Source of the DNA: Capniomyces stellatus
Taxonomy: Eukaryota > Kickxellomycota > Harpellomycetes > Harpellales > Legeriomycetaceae
Direction: 5' to 3'
Length of the DNA stretch: 64,000 nt
Assembly (NCBI GenBank): GCA_001661515.1
Contig: LUVW01000005.1
Coordinates: forward strand, 458,263-522,262
A program made the translations under genes and the position numbers. The stretch's first letter is position 1. Each line of letters begins with the position of its first letter. Positions 21,857-34,002 of this stretch are shown here, piece after piece. Below the pieces are notes generated by a model. The model saw nothing but the letters and a program-made list of their open reading frames with translations. It did not search any database and had not been told where the DNA came from.

Positions 21857-24800
21857 ATGGCGTACATGCAACAAGACCGATCAGGGGAATGGGAATCGGA
21901 ATCGGGCTCAACTTCTTCAAATGAAATAGAGGGTGAAGAGTACAGAAAGCTTTGCAAGAAGTTGGTGCATTTAGGGTATAATTTCCCTGTTTACCAAGAC
22001 AGTGCCAGAGTAGTCCAAGCACTGTTGTCGGATTTGGAAATAACAATGACAAAATTGAAAAGCGTGACAACTGAAAACGGCAAGTTGAGAAAGGAAATGC
22101 AGTTGGTTCAATTGGAGGTTAGTATTAGAGATTATTGCACTTTGCTGTATTGAATTGTTAGGGTTAGGGTTAGAGGGAGGAAAAACAAAAATATAAATAA
22201 AAGTGAATATGTATATAATGATAGAATCAATCGCATAAAAGAAAGGTGTTGAATTTGAGGCAAGATAATAATGGACTGAGAGCAGAGGTTCTTCAGGCGA
22301 CCAAGCAAGCAGAAGAAGTCAAGCGGATGAGTAAAGAGCGGAACAGGGAGCTGGAAAGGCGGGAGGGAATGCTGCAGCTGAAAAACAGGCAACTAAAAGA
22401 CAGTTTGAGGGAAGGATTGAACAGGATTGATGATGAGCGAAGAGCAATGAGCGAAAAGTGGGGCAAGGTGGCTAGTGAACGTGAGAAGGATATGGGGGAG
22501 GAGATAAACGTGAATATAGGGTGGATAGAAGGGAACTTGGAGCTGCTTGGGCTGCTTAACGAGACACAGGCAAACGAGGAGGATAAAAAAGAAAGGTATA
22601 GCTATGATTTGAATCTGGTGGGGCTGGAGGAGACAAGAATAAAAGTTCTTGAGGAGGAAGTTGATGCGTTGGCGAGTAAGAATTTGAAGATCCAGGACAA
22701 CTTTGCGATTTCACAGAAGCAAATTGAGGCGCGAGACATTGAGATCCAGAAACTGAACAGTCAGATCAAGAGCGCAGATAAGCAGCAGCTGGCAAAGGCG
22801 GCAGATATTTTGGCAATGGAAGATGAGGCTTTTGGAGAGGATAGTGGCAAAGTGGGCAACGCGAACAGAGAAAGGAGGCTGGAGGATCAGCTCGAGTATA
22901 TCCAGGAATATGCAGCAAAACTGGAGCAGGTAAGTGGCAAATAAAGATGAAGAATGTTGTGTATTTATTTAGTAGTTTGACAACAAGGAAATTAAAAAAG
23001 TAAGAAACAAGAAATAAGAAATAAGAATAAAATGTAATGATTAAAACTGGGTTGATTGTAGGAACGAACGGGATTGTTGGAGAGGTTTGAGGCTGAGAAG
23101 ATGCAATTGAAAAAGAAAATAGCACAGCATAAAGACCAAGTAGACCGAATTCAACAAGAGATCAAACTAGGAAACGACACGAACAATAGTAATGGGGATA
23201 GAAAGGAAAGTAGTAATAGTAGAGTAAGAATAAAACAAGAGAGTGAAAAAGAAGAAGAAAAAGAAAAAGAAAAAGAAAAAGAAAAAGAGATGGATGAAGT
23301 TAAAATAGATGATAGAGAGATTGATATGGAGAGTTATGAGGTTTTAGGCAGGCGGTTTAGAAATTTGGTGAGTGTGTTTGAGATGCGGCTTAATGCGTTT
23401 AGCAAGAGGCTGAATGAGGCGATGAGGGATAAGAACGGGCTTACAAGTAACAAAGCGAAACTGGGAGAGTTGAGCAATGGATTGAGGGATATTGAAGCGT
23501 TACTGACACAAATAAAGAGTGTGGAGTTAGATGCAGGCCAGACGGCAGCAGAGCACAACCTGAGAGAACAAGTGGATCGGCTGGAAGAGGATTTGAAGGC
23601 AGCAAAAGTGGACAGAGACAATACAAGGGACCTGTACCAGCAAGTAACGAGCGAGCTCAAACACGAAAGAAGAAGCCGTGAACAGTTGGTGTTGAAGGCG
23701 ACAGACGAGACAAAAGCTGAGCTGGCCAAAGCACAACAGAGGGAGGCAGAACTGGTCAAAAAAGTTGATTCGATGCGGAATGTGGCGGATGTAAAGTCCA
23801 ACGACCTTGCAAGCCAAGTATCCGCGCTTCAAGCTAAACTCTATGATGCGGGACGCGAAACCAGCGTGGTAAAGCAGCAGCTGGAAGTTGCCAAATCGAG
23901 CCACGAGTACTTGGCCAAATCCGCAGAGCTTTTGAGGGCAGAAAACAGAAAATTGGGCGAACAAAACGTCAATTTTGCCAAAAATAATAGCTACTTGGAA
24001 ACCGAGAGTCAACTGCTAAAGGACGAGTGTGTGGGAATTAAACAGCGCTACAATTCGTTACTAGAATCGTACAACCAACTGATGCTGTCCCACGAGAAGC
24101 TGGACCAATCCTTCAGAAAAAGTCTTGGCGATGTTGACAAGTGGCATTCAAGGGTAACCGACCGCGACAATGAAGTTTCAAGACTCCAGAAATCCGTTGC
24201 TGACTACAAAATCTCCTGTAAACAACTCTCAAACGACCTCAAAACCCTGCGTTCCCAATACTCTGAGCTGACAAACGGCGTTTCCGCTTACAAGACTTAC
24301 AGTAGCCAAACTCAGCTTGAGATTTCTAGACTCAAACACGAAAACGAGTCTTTGACCAGCCTCAAAGCTGCTCTTGAACTTTCTAAAGACGAGTACAAAT
24401 CTTCTCTAAACAAATCTATTTCCCAAAACGAAAACTTTCGTTCCTTGGTTTCTCATCTCAAAGTCGAAAACGACTCCCTAAACAACCAAATCAAATCGCT
24501 TGTTCACCGTCTCCAGCAAGCTGACCAGTCCAACCTCATTCACAGCTATAACTCCCCCAAACCCCCAATCTACTACAATTCTTTTCTATCTAATAAAAAC
24601 ACTAATAACAATGTTTCTGTTTCTGAACTTGACCTTGATACTGCCCCCACTTCCTCATCCACCAACAACAACAACAACAACAACAACAACGCCAACAACA
24701 ACAATGTCAACAACAACTCCCTTAATATTCCTCCCCTCTTCAGTACCGACCCCAACGATATCAACATCAACGTTCCCATCACTACTAATCCATTCACTAT

Positions 24801-24936
24801 AAACGACCATTTGCCCTACTCTTCAACTTCCAACAACCAAACCTCCACCAATATACTCCATAGACCACACAGTAATCCTACCAGTATACAACGCTCTACC
24901 TCTGCATTTTCCTTTAATCGTTTCTACGATGTTTAG
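21857..24936 (+). CDS. Long coiled-coil protein, centrosome/spindle-pole type (CEP135- or ADIP-like N terminus)
   Basis: Exons are 21857..22117, 22246..22929 and 23062..24936; all junctions are phase 0, with donors GTTAGT and GTAAGT; 939 residues. The N terminus after an acidic leader reads YRKLCKKLVHLGYNFPVYQD and then a short helix ending LLSDLEITMTKLK. This 'K-L-LGY ... LL-DL--T---L' layout is what I know from CEP135/TSGA10 proteins. The following helices (about 90-150) also resemble the ADIP/SSX2IP (Msd1) domain. Almost all the rest is heptad coiled coil, broken by an acidic Lys/Glu repeat near 23255-23290 and a KNTNNN...SSTNNNN Asn-rich tail. No catalytic motif is present. A scaffold at the spindle pole body or microtubule-organising centre is the best guess. 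Family resemblance is by eye only. Confidence 0.7.
22158..22177 (+). repeat. Interstitial telomere-like TTAGGG tract in an intron
   Basis: Two TTAGGG copies plus a partial third lie in intron 1 of the coiled-coil gene. TTAGGG is the usual fungal telomere unit. The tract is short and could be chance or a repaired break. Confidence 0.6.
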
Positions 24937-25354
24937 TCCAATATTATAACCCTACTATTGCTCGACTATATTATGTATATCCCATTTTACTTTTTTACAT
25001 TACTTTTACTTTTATCACGCTCTTTTTTATTTTCAAATAAAATTATAAATATATCAAATTTGATCATTCATTTTGCCTTGTTGCATGTGTTTAAAAACAA
25101 AAGCGGGTTTATTACAAATGAAACTCAAGTAGGATTAAAATAAAAATAAACAAAACCAAACCAAACCATAATTAAAAAAAGTTATGAAATATTAATGTAA
25201 ATAAAAATAAAATATATAAACATACGCTTATGTATACGTTTATGTGTGTATGTGCGTTATGCATTTGATGGCAAATGTGGGAGGGGGGGGGGAAGAAAAA
25301 AAATACTATTAAACGTGTGTTTCAATTTTGTTTGATCTTTCCAAGTTGATGTTT
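24937..25354. other. Convergent 3' flanks
   Basis: Separates the coiled-coil gene stop from the sorting nexin stop. AT-rich, with a run of about ten G at 25280-25291. No gene was recognised. Confidence 0.6.
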
Positions 25355-28300
25355 CTACATATTGTTCAAGAAATCGCTAGTAAATTTCCAAGCCTCGATA
25401 CTCTACCAAGGCATCCAACATTCAAAATCCAATATTTATATATAATTAGTACATGTACTTTATACTTGTAACCAAAGCCTAGGAATAGTGTGTAAATAGC
25501 AGGAAAACAAAAACAAAAGAAACAAATTCTATACAACATATATTTACCTTGTTATTCGAATCTATATGAGCATTGGCCAAAGAAATCAACATAGTCCTGA
25601 AATCCCGGACCTTAACTCTTTGGAACCGATCCAAGTTGTCCTGTGTACTCTCGTCAATCAGCACCAAGTCGTCCTTCAGCATCTCGCCAACCTCCTCTAG
25701 CTCCCCAATTCTTTCAGTCAGCGTAGTTATCTTCAGCTTCCTTGTCATCTCTGGGTCCGAGTCCACAATCCCATTCAACGAGTACGATATTTTGTTCAAT
25801 AACGCCCCCCCAAATCCCTTTGGTGATATTAAAAACCTCTTCCCAGTTTCCCCCTGCGCCAAACTCGGCGGCTCGCTCTGGCTCTCCACTAGCGCGTGGG
25901 TTGTTGACTTTGCTTTGTAGTGGCCTGTAGTCATGTTCCTGCCTCTCTCCATCCCCGCATGTCCCACTTCGCTGTCTTTTCCTGTATTTCTGTCAGAAGT
26001 ATGCCGTGAATGAATCGATCCAAACTCGTTCGTGTTCATTTCGTCCCTCCTGCTTATATCGTCTCTCCTGCCTATATCGTGCATCCCTGCTTGGTCGCTT
26101 ATTGCCGAGTGCTTCATATTGCCCAACCGCGCCTTTGGTCTCCCGTGCATACTTGGTATCGCACTCGGGACTCCTCCATCCCATATCATCGATTGCTCCA
26201 TCTGGAACTGCGATAGCAAATCGTCTTCATCGTGGTAATCATTCATGCTGCTGTTTGCGTTGCTTGATTCCAAGTACATTTCTGACCCTTGATGGCTCTC
26301 GTTCCTGTTGAACCCGTTATAATCCGATCCCTCATCTGCTCCATAAATCCCTCTCTCCTCCATCCCATCAGTATATCCCTCCTCGCTTTCTCCCGCCTGG
26401 CTTTCCCCAACCTCACTATCATACCTCCTATTCGCCTGTGATCCCAGCATCGACACTGAATCCTGTGATTCTGTGTTGCTTTGTGTGTTGTCTGCCTCTC
26501 CGCCTCCTCTTCTCTCTTCGCTATGTGCCAACGCATTCGCCATTTTCTTGGCTTCCTGGTCCTCCAACAACAGCTGTTCTAGGCTGTTTTTCTTCTGCCT
26601 CAACTTCTCTATTGCTTGCTCCAATTGAATGTTCTTGATGTTTCGATACCCCAATACCTGGTTCACCGTTGCGCCCAATTGTGCGTATTCTTGTACATAC
26701 TCTCCATAATGTATATCAATGTTTACTCTCTATTTAATCATTTTTAATCCAATTATACCTAATTTAGTCTATATATAAAGTCAATTAATTATCAGTCTAA
26801 TATGACTTAAAAACCCTCCTCCACCCTCCAACACTTTCTGCCTTACCATCTCCGACTGCGATGTATATAAATTATCAACTGCTTGCCCTGTATACTCAAT
26901 CGCCTTCGCCAAATCCCCTGTCTCTATCAGACTAAACCCATTCAACAATGCCCCAAGCTCAGAATAACCATCCAATAACTCTACATTATCAAATAATAAC
27001 AAACAAAAAAAATTGGGTCGTTAAATTATCGCTTTTAGCTTATTTCTAAAAGAATCTTCCTACAAAAATGATCCGGAACTTCCCCCCCCCAAATTAATAT
27101 TTTCTATATACTTACCCCCCATCTTTTTACTCATTTTCCGTTGGTTTTCCTCAATCGTGTCCCCCCAAATACTCAAAAACCTGTTTGTGAAAATTTTACA
27201 AGCCACCCATCGAACTTCTGTACTCGTAAGCGGCACTAAAGAACTCGGAATTGGCACTGCTACTGCCGCTTTGTTAGTTGCTGCTATCTTTGGCAAAGAT
27301 ACCACCCCCTCTGTCGCTATAGACGACCCAACTGCTTTGGAGGGCGACGAGTGTAGTGGATTTGTTGGCAAACTTGTCAATAGTGGCGAATGAAGTACCT
27401 CAGTCTATTATCATTCATCAACTCTGTCAATTATCCATTCACCCAACTTCACCATTACCAATTGTCCATTCAACTTTATCGACCACATTGTCTATCTTAG
27501 CTTTACTGACTATATTGGTTTACCCATGATACTCCGTTTTCTAAAAATCTATGAAATATATGCTCGCTGCACAAAATTGGGTGCTCTGCCACTCGGCTCA
27601 AAAACCTTCCAAGCATCCTCTTTCGCCGTTCTATCAAGGCCTTATCCTCCACCGTTTTGCCTCTGCCGGTCGCATATTGAACTATTGTATATCATTCGTT
27701 GTGATTTAATTTAATTATTTTTTTATGAAATCAACGCTATCGAATTGACCATTTCACTTGCATTAATAAGCCTAGAATTCAACTCTTATTTTGTCTTTTA
27801 TTTTATTTTCCAACTTTTTTCCAACTTTTTTCCAACTTTTTTTAAACTTTTTTGGCCAACTCTTCGTATTTAAGCGGGTATATGCTTACCAATACTATGC
27901 TTCTCTGGTATCGCTGGTACGATTAACGTTGGGTACACTCTGCACAATATTTTCCTTAGAGATTCAAATTCAGAGTACCTTCTCTTCACCTCATACCTCT
28001 ATTTGTATTTATTTGCATTTTAATTTTACATTTAGTATCAACTTTCAAACTTGGCACATCATTTTATATATATAAGTTTTTTTCTATTAATCTGGCATCG
28101 GCTCAAATTAAACATCCGACATCTTTTCTATTGCTCCGCCAGTAATGCTTTTAAAACGGGTAGGCTTAATCCCGAATTCTCAACTTACGCCAAACTCAAC
28201 TCGATAAGAAACGAATGTAGAGCCATTCGCTGTTACTTTTTCTACACTTGGGATACTTATAACTTGTTGGCTAGCATCCAGAACATCAATTTCCTCCTTT

Positions 28301-28380
28301 CTCAAATTCTCCACCCATTCAACCCTTCTCCGTAGCTCCTTTTCAACTGCGCAGCAGCTGTCATCATAGCCGCCATACAT
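25355..28380 (-). CDS. SNX41: PX-BAR sorting nexin, Snx41/Atg20 type
   Basis: Exons, read on the minus strand: 28380..28189, 27998..27890, 27681..27524, 27398..27116, 26980..26847, 26729..25548, 25402..25355 (2106 bases, 701 residues, phases close). Known family role: binds PI3P on endosomes, with partners in cargo recycling and selective autophagy. Evidence: the PX domain spans exons 1-3, with VSYRVEFG, then YEVKRRYSEFESLRK, LIVPAIPEKHSI, and RMLGRFLSRVAEHPIL followed by EHIFHRFLENGVSW. The Arg-Arg-Tyr phosphoinositide motif is intact. A BAR-type part follows: SELGALLNGFSL, AIEYTGQAVDNLY, VLGYRNIKNIQLEQ. A roughly 250-residue Ser/Gly/Asp/Arg-rich insert comes next, then NKISYSLNGIVDSDPE and DNLDRFQRVKVRDFRTMLIS, the Snx41/Atg20 hallmark. 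The last exon encodes only SIEAWKFTSDFLNNM. Snx41 versus Atg20 is not resolvable here. Confidence 0.92.
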
Positions 28381-31032
28381 TATCGCTTTAATAAACTGCT
28401 TTCGCCTTGCTAATGTTGTTAATTTGCCTTATGTGTCCTCAAGTCCTATTTCTAGAAATTAGCTACAAAAAAAACATTAATAAAAGTATAAAAAAACTGT
28501 CTCGTAATAAAAGTGTGAATTAAGAGCATAAGCTACAAACCTACCGATTTAATTAAAGGCAATAAAGGACTTGCTTTTGCTTTGCTCTGCTATTTGTAAT
28601 AATGTAATTTGTAGGCAAATTAATCTATTCGTAGCTCTTTTGAAACATGTGTTTAGCTACTTTATAGTGTCGTGGTTTACGTACTGTCGATTTCTTGCTC
28701 TTTAAAAATAAATGACTGAATTGAAAATCCAGAGCCTCTGTACGAGCTTTTCTCAAACATTTTGCTACATTACTTGGCAAATTGACCACATTAATCTACA
28801 TTTAACCTTCAGAAACTTTTCAAGAAGCCAACCATCGCCTTGTTTAAGAACCGCATTCCTGCATCTCTTTATTTCAAAGACTTATTTACTGCACTGTTCT
28901 AATTTGCGGAGAACCCCATTATATAATTCAATTACACTAAACACCTCCTCAGCTTTTGGTTTTACAAACTTTAGAGATCATCCTTTTATAATCACAGATT
29001 CGCTATTTGCTCATTTCGCCTAACCCAAAGTCACCTCTATTTTTTTATTTTTTTAGTCTATTTTTTTATTTTTTTAGTCTATTTTTTTCTTAACTCTATT
29101 GGACAATTTGGTTGCTCAACTCCGCTTCTTTTCTTTTTTATTATTATTATTGAAATTTGTTAATAAGGCTGTTGATAAATGTCAAAAATTATGAATTTGT
29201 GTCGAGTCTGTTGCCAATAAATCACATAAACAATAAACAAACAAAAAGGTTATAAAGGTTACTATGGCAAAATAGTGTTTGTTTAATCAGAGTTAACTCT
29301 CCTTTGAGTTTAGGAGACTGTTAATCGAAATGTTGTTTTATTTTTCTTTGCTTTGCCTTATAGCTTTTTTATTTCTAGTGTTTCTTTGACAATTAATCTT
29401 ACCATAAGAGCAACACTGAATCGATTAAAGCAGCTAGCCTCACCCATCTTCACAACCAACTAAATAAACCAGTTAAAACACACACCCAATCCATCTCAAT
29501 AACACAGTTCACCGCATAGGACTATGTATACCGGTTGCTATACACACTCCATTACAAGATGCCAAGCTGTTTTGTACTACTTTCTTTCTGCTTTCTTTTA
29601 TGACTTCCTTGCCAAAGCTAGTATTTAGTTGTGCCATTTACAGCTCTGTTTGCTTGACATATAACACCAATTCAGAGTTGGATCCTTGTTGAGATTTTAA
29701 ACAATCAATTAAATCGTTGAAATTCTACTTTTAGCAGTATTGGCAGTATTGGCAGTATTATCAGCCTAATGTCGTATTTCCTGGCATATTATCATAATAT
29801 GATCTATTTTTTTTCAATGTGACAATACGCAATCAAATTGATTGTTTTAAATGCACGATAAATATGGAACTCATATCTTTGGGCACCTGATCGACGTAAT
29901 GTGGTTTCTCTGAAAAATCTAACAAAGCGTATTTACCCCATAAGTAAACAGCACTTTATTTTATTACAGAGAATACAGCCTTGTGTTTCTAAACTCTATC
30001 TAGAGCCGTTTTAAAGCGTGGTAACTTGATGCTCATTAAAAACCAATTTATTCAAATATACTGACGACCCGCCTAACATTGTGACCGCAGGCACTCCTAA
30101 ATCAAGCCACCAATTCGACACATCAACAAAACTACAATTTACAACCTTGGGTCATGTGTATCAGATTGTTCAAATGACATTGGTTATGAAAGCTTTTTAA
30201 GCGTGAAGCACTCACCCTCTTCACCTCTCCCATGTAATAAACGAGCCTTTACCGCTATACCATTCGAAACACGCTAAAACCAACTATAATCTTCAATCTT
30301 GACTAGTCGGTTTATCATATATTGCAGGTGTACCAGAACGCACCTGGTTCCTTTCTGTCTGCGTTTTGCCATATCCAAATTAGCGACCAGGAACAAATAA
30401 TTGCGTTTCAACATTACCAAAAGCTCAATCATTTCAAATATTTTCAATTAACTTTTTTTTCAACGCTCTCCGAGTAAAAGCTGGCTTGGCTTTTGATTTT
30501 CATTAACTGCTTTAGCAACCCGCCAATGTTTGATAATTTGGATAGTTTATTACAGCTTTTTAGCACTGGAAAACACAAAATGCAAGCCAAATATGCTCTA
30601 CTCTACTCTGATGACCATCTTAATCTGGACTGATAATTCTGTTTTTAAACACTTTATATTTAACTGTCTCTCAAAATTGGTGTCTCAGACTAGTTTGTTG
30701 CGCCTTTTTGGTGTATTTTCCCAGAATCTCTGCAACTCCAGCACTATTTTTTTTTATTTGTTCATGACTTTCTATTGAAAAGGAAAAAATAGCGAGGGAA
30801 TTTATAATAAACTTGCAACTATTGTTCTGTTTTTAAGGACTGCTGAACTTTATTTGCATCTAAGAGACTTGGTATAATACTAGAAAAACAACTGAATATA
30901 ATAGAAATAAGCGGGTATAGTAAATGAATAAAGTAAGTGACTTGAGAAATGTTTAGTGTGTGCAAATGCACGTTTTTCTTTTTAATGCATGCCTTGTCAA
31001 GTATGGCTATGGACTGGACTTTGTACAATCCA
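28381..31032. other. 2.65-kb gene-poor region
   Basis: 5' flank of the sorting nexin and 3' flank of the orphan gene. It contains a T-rich 21-24 base repeat at about 29037-29088. ORFs up to 103 codons (28712-29023) show no family resemblance. Nothing can be supported. Confidence 0.5.
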
Positions 31033-31872
31033 TCATTGGACCTCTATATTCTCGGAATTATAAAAGGTACACCGCCTAAAATCGCTGCTCGCAGCCTCTT
31101 GGTCGTCATACTCATCGATAGAGAAATTTGAAAATATACTATTCACCTCTCTGTTTGTGCTGAAAGACTCGATTATTTGAACATATCTGGTAATCAGTTT
31201 GTTTGTGATAAAAATAATTCTGTCTATTGGTTCATACGCCATATCCTCAAACTCCTGCTCTTGTATTTCGTTGAGAATATCAATAAACTTTGAATAGTTC
31301 TTTGAATTAAACCCTATTTGCTTTTTGTATTCGCGCAAATCCACCAAATACGTTTCTATGGCATCGCCAAACAGCATGCGATTACATTCTATAAAGTCAA
31401 TTAGCTCCGTCAGCTCGATGAAAACAATATCATTAAATCCTTTTAGCTGCGATATCTCCCAAACCAAGTCGGATATATACAGTGTATTGTCGACTTCAAA
31501 GTCTGATGTTTTTAACTTTTTGATTTTTATAGACCCTTTTAAAGTTCCAAAGAAGCTTTTTGTTTCGTAAATTTTGGACTCCAGATACCCTAGCTTTTGG
31601 TGGAACTTGTCCGTATCCGAAAATGAACAGCTCCGAATAGATCCCACAACAGTAGGTGCGTTGCTAATGTTGTCTTTTTCTGAATATGTACTATCTTTGC
31701 TTTTTGATTTCTTCAGCGCAACGTTAAAGTTGCTTTTCTTTGTTAACATCCCGTATTTATTAAAGTCGAAACAGTCATAGCCATCTATATCGCTGGCCTT
31801 TTTCTCGTCGTAGTGGTTATCTAGGAACAGCACTGCCAGCGCATACCATATTCTGCCAAATATATTTTCCAT
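31033..31872 (-). CDS. Unrecognised protein, 279 residues
   Basis: Single open frame from ATG 31872. I recognise no domain. The start (MENIFGRIWYALAVLFLD) is mildly hydrophobic but short and interrupted, so a true signal or membrane segment is doubtful. The middle is Lys/Ser-rich. The rest (about 95-250) alternates hydrophobic Ile/Leu/Phe with acidic and Lys residues and looks alpha-helical (for example ELTELIDFIECNRMLF). The end is acidic. Length and amphipathic pattern in an otherwise stop-rich AT region argue that it is coding, and further exons upstream cannot be excluded. It is followed by a large gene-free stretch on both sides. Confidence 0.6.
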   Translation of the reverse strand: MENIFGRIWYALAVLFLDNHYDEKKASDIDGYDCFDFNKYGMLTKKSNFNVALKKSKSKDSTYSEKDNISNAPTVVGSIRSCSFSDTDKFHQKLGYLESKIYETKSFFGTLKGSIKIKKLKTSDFEVDNTLYISDLVWEISQLKGFNDIVFIELTELIDFIECNRMLFGDAIETYLVDLREYKKQIGFNSKNYSKFIDILNEIQEQEFEDMAYEPIDRIIFITNKLITRYVQIIESFSTNREVNSIFSNFSIDEYDDQEAASSDFRRCTFYNSENIEVQ

Positions 31873-34002
31873 AGCTGTCTGTGGATGTGTCCTGGCTATG
31901 TTCTGATTCTAGAAAATTGCTGAGCCTTTAATTGTAGTGAACTTTGTGGAAATAACACTTTATTTTGGTGTTTTTTTTTCTTTAGAGTAAAAGTATTGAC
32001 TATGTTTAACAAAAATAGAATAGGTTTAAAGCTTTGGAATTTAATAAACTTTACACAAACCAAAACACAGAGTATATCGTGTATATATAGTTTGGCTATC
32101 TGCGCTTTGGTCTGAAAACTCAGACCCAAAGCTGCTATTTTTTTTATTGAAATCCAAAGCTGCTATTTTTTAAAAAACTAGTCAAGTATAAGACTATGAA
32201 TGTATGAGTTTGTACACAGCACTTTTGTACTGAACTTGGGTGGTTATTGTGGGCAATGCAGCTTGGATATCAGCTAATCGACCATCTAGTCGCCAACCTG
32301 TATTTATTTGATTCAACCAGGACAAAGAATGTTACTTTACCAATTATCATTTTTTAACCGTGCGTAAATCCCTTTGTTTTTTCTCAGCTCCAACAACCCT
32401 GCAGTGATTTTCCTTCATTGAAAAAATGGCTTCAATTGAAACTGCACTTTTATATTCATCTTTTCAGAGTGAAACAATCAACGATTCTCATCGTCATAAA
32501 ACCCCTCTGGAAATATCCTATTTATTGCTCTTTATCCTTGAATACTTGGTGCTTTTTCATATAGGCAGTCCTGCTATATTAAGAGCAACCAAAGAAAGCA
32601 CACATTAAACCACGCCAAAGTATAAGCGCAGGATAAATCAATCAATAGCGAGCACCAAAGCAGCTCTTCCACCCACATTGTACTAATGGTCGGGAAATCC
32701 TGAACAATTATGCTAAGGAATATCCATACTAGTCATGCTTACTTGTACTCAAAATACTCGCCAATATCTTTTAGGTCTTTGGCGCTAAACATCCAAGCTT
32801 TTTTTTTTTGGAGAATGTTGAATATTTAAACTCACTTTCCCTTTACTTGTGGTGACTTGGTTCAGTTTTATCACAAAACTCTATCTCTAAGCGAACTTTA
32901 TTCGAGCACAAATATACTTTACTGATCTATGAATGTTTTGGTTTGGCAAAACAGGAAAGTATTCGTCCTAGCAATAAAACTTCAAAAATGCAGACATTCT
33001 CTAATACAGGAAATAAAGCTTCCTGAGAGCGAATTTCTATTTAGGTTTAATACTACCAACTTTATCAAACTGAAATTTGAATAATTTAAGTAACCAAAAA
33101 ATCAACAATGGCTTGTAATTGAAAAAATTGTTAATTTTCCCTATACAGTAATGCACACAATAGTTAATATGTATGTAACAGTAAACTGATGCTAGTTTTT
33201 CTCGAAAGCTACAAGAATGCAGCTTTTAATAGCTTACTGGGAGTAACGATTCTGTTTCACCATATTGAAATTAACAAGGGCTAATACACCAAATGGTATA
33301 TACGGAAAAGTGAACAGGAATATATCAATTGTTTCTATTAACTGGCCTATTATGATACTAGACTTCATCCAATCTTCACAAATAACAATAGCATAATACT
33401 GTATGAGAACACCATAAGATCCGGCGCTTGAATACTGTTTGGCTTCAAGACGCCGACTTGGTTATCAATTTTAACTTTGGCTGGGCAGCAGTATTGGACG
33501 ACCAGGTCCAGAAAAACAAAGTATAAATGTCCCGATAATGGAAATACATATGAAAAAACTAACTGTCTACCTACCCGTCCCTATAAAACAAAAGCGTATA
33601 TACATCCAGGGTTTGTACTGCAACTTCAAGTGCTGGAATCCTCATATGGTAGTATGATTTGGCAAACTGTGAAGCTATGGCTTGATGTAAATATACATAA
33701 ACCAATCCTAACCATCACCTTGGAATGTACATTGTTTACAAATCATTGCTCTTTTTTTATTTTATTTTTTGAAAAAAAAGAAGTCATACAAATGACAAAT
33801 AAAAAGAATAATTTGAGCAAGATCGAAGAAATTTTGTAGTCGAGTCTTTTTTTTTTCTGCTTGTTGAATGTTTTTTTGGCAATCAAAAAAAATCTGTGAC
33901 CAAAAACTTAAAACCAACCAGGCTAAAAAAAGCTAGTCAATTGAAATATTTGTGTATAAGAAATAAAACAAGGTAACGCCATATTTGGATGCTTGCTAAA
34001 CA
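31873..34002. other. 2.1-kb region without supported gene
   Basis: Divergent flank between the orphan gene and the ASNSD1-like gene. The longest ORF (33477-33839, plus) starts with TTG, has no known similarity and is probably chance. No RNA was recognised. Confidence 0.5.

Noticed and set aside
28712..29023. 103-codon plus ORF
   Set aside because: No family resemblance, no good start context, and biased composition; likely chance in a desert.
33477..33839. 120-codon plus ORF upstream of the ASNSD1-like gene, considered as an upstream partner (the human gene has a conserved upstream ORF)
   Set aside because: Starts at TTG, lacks prefoldin-like coiled coil and ends in Lys/Asn-rich low complexity.
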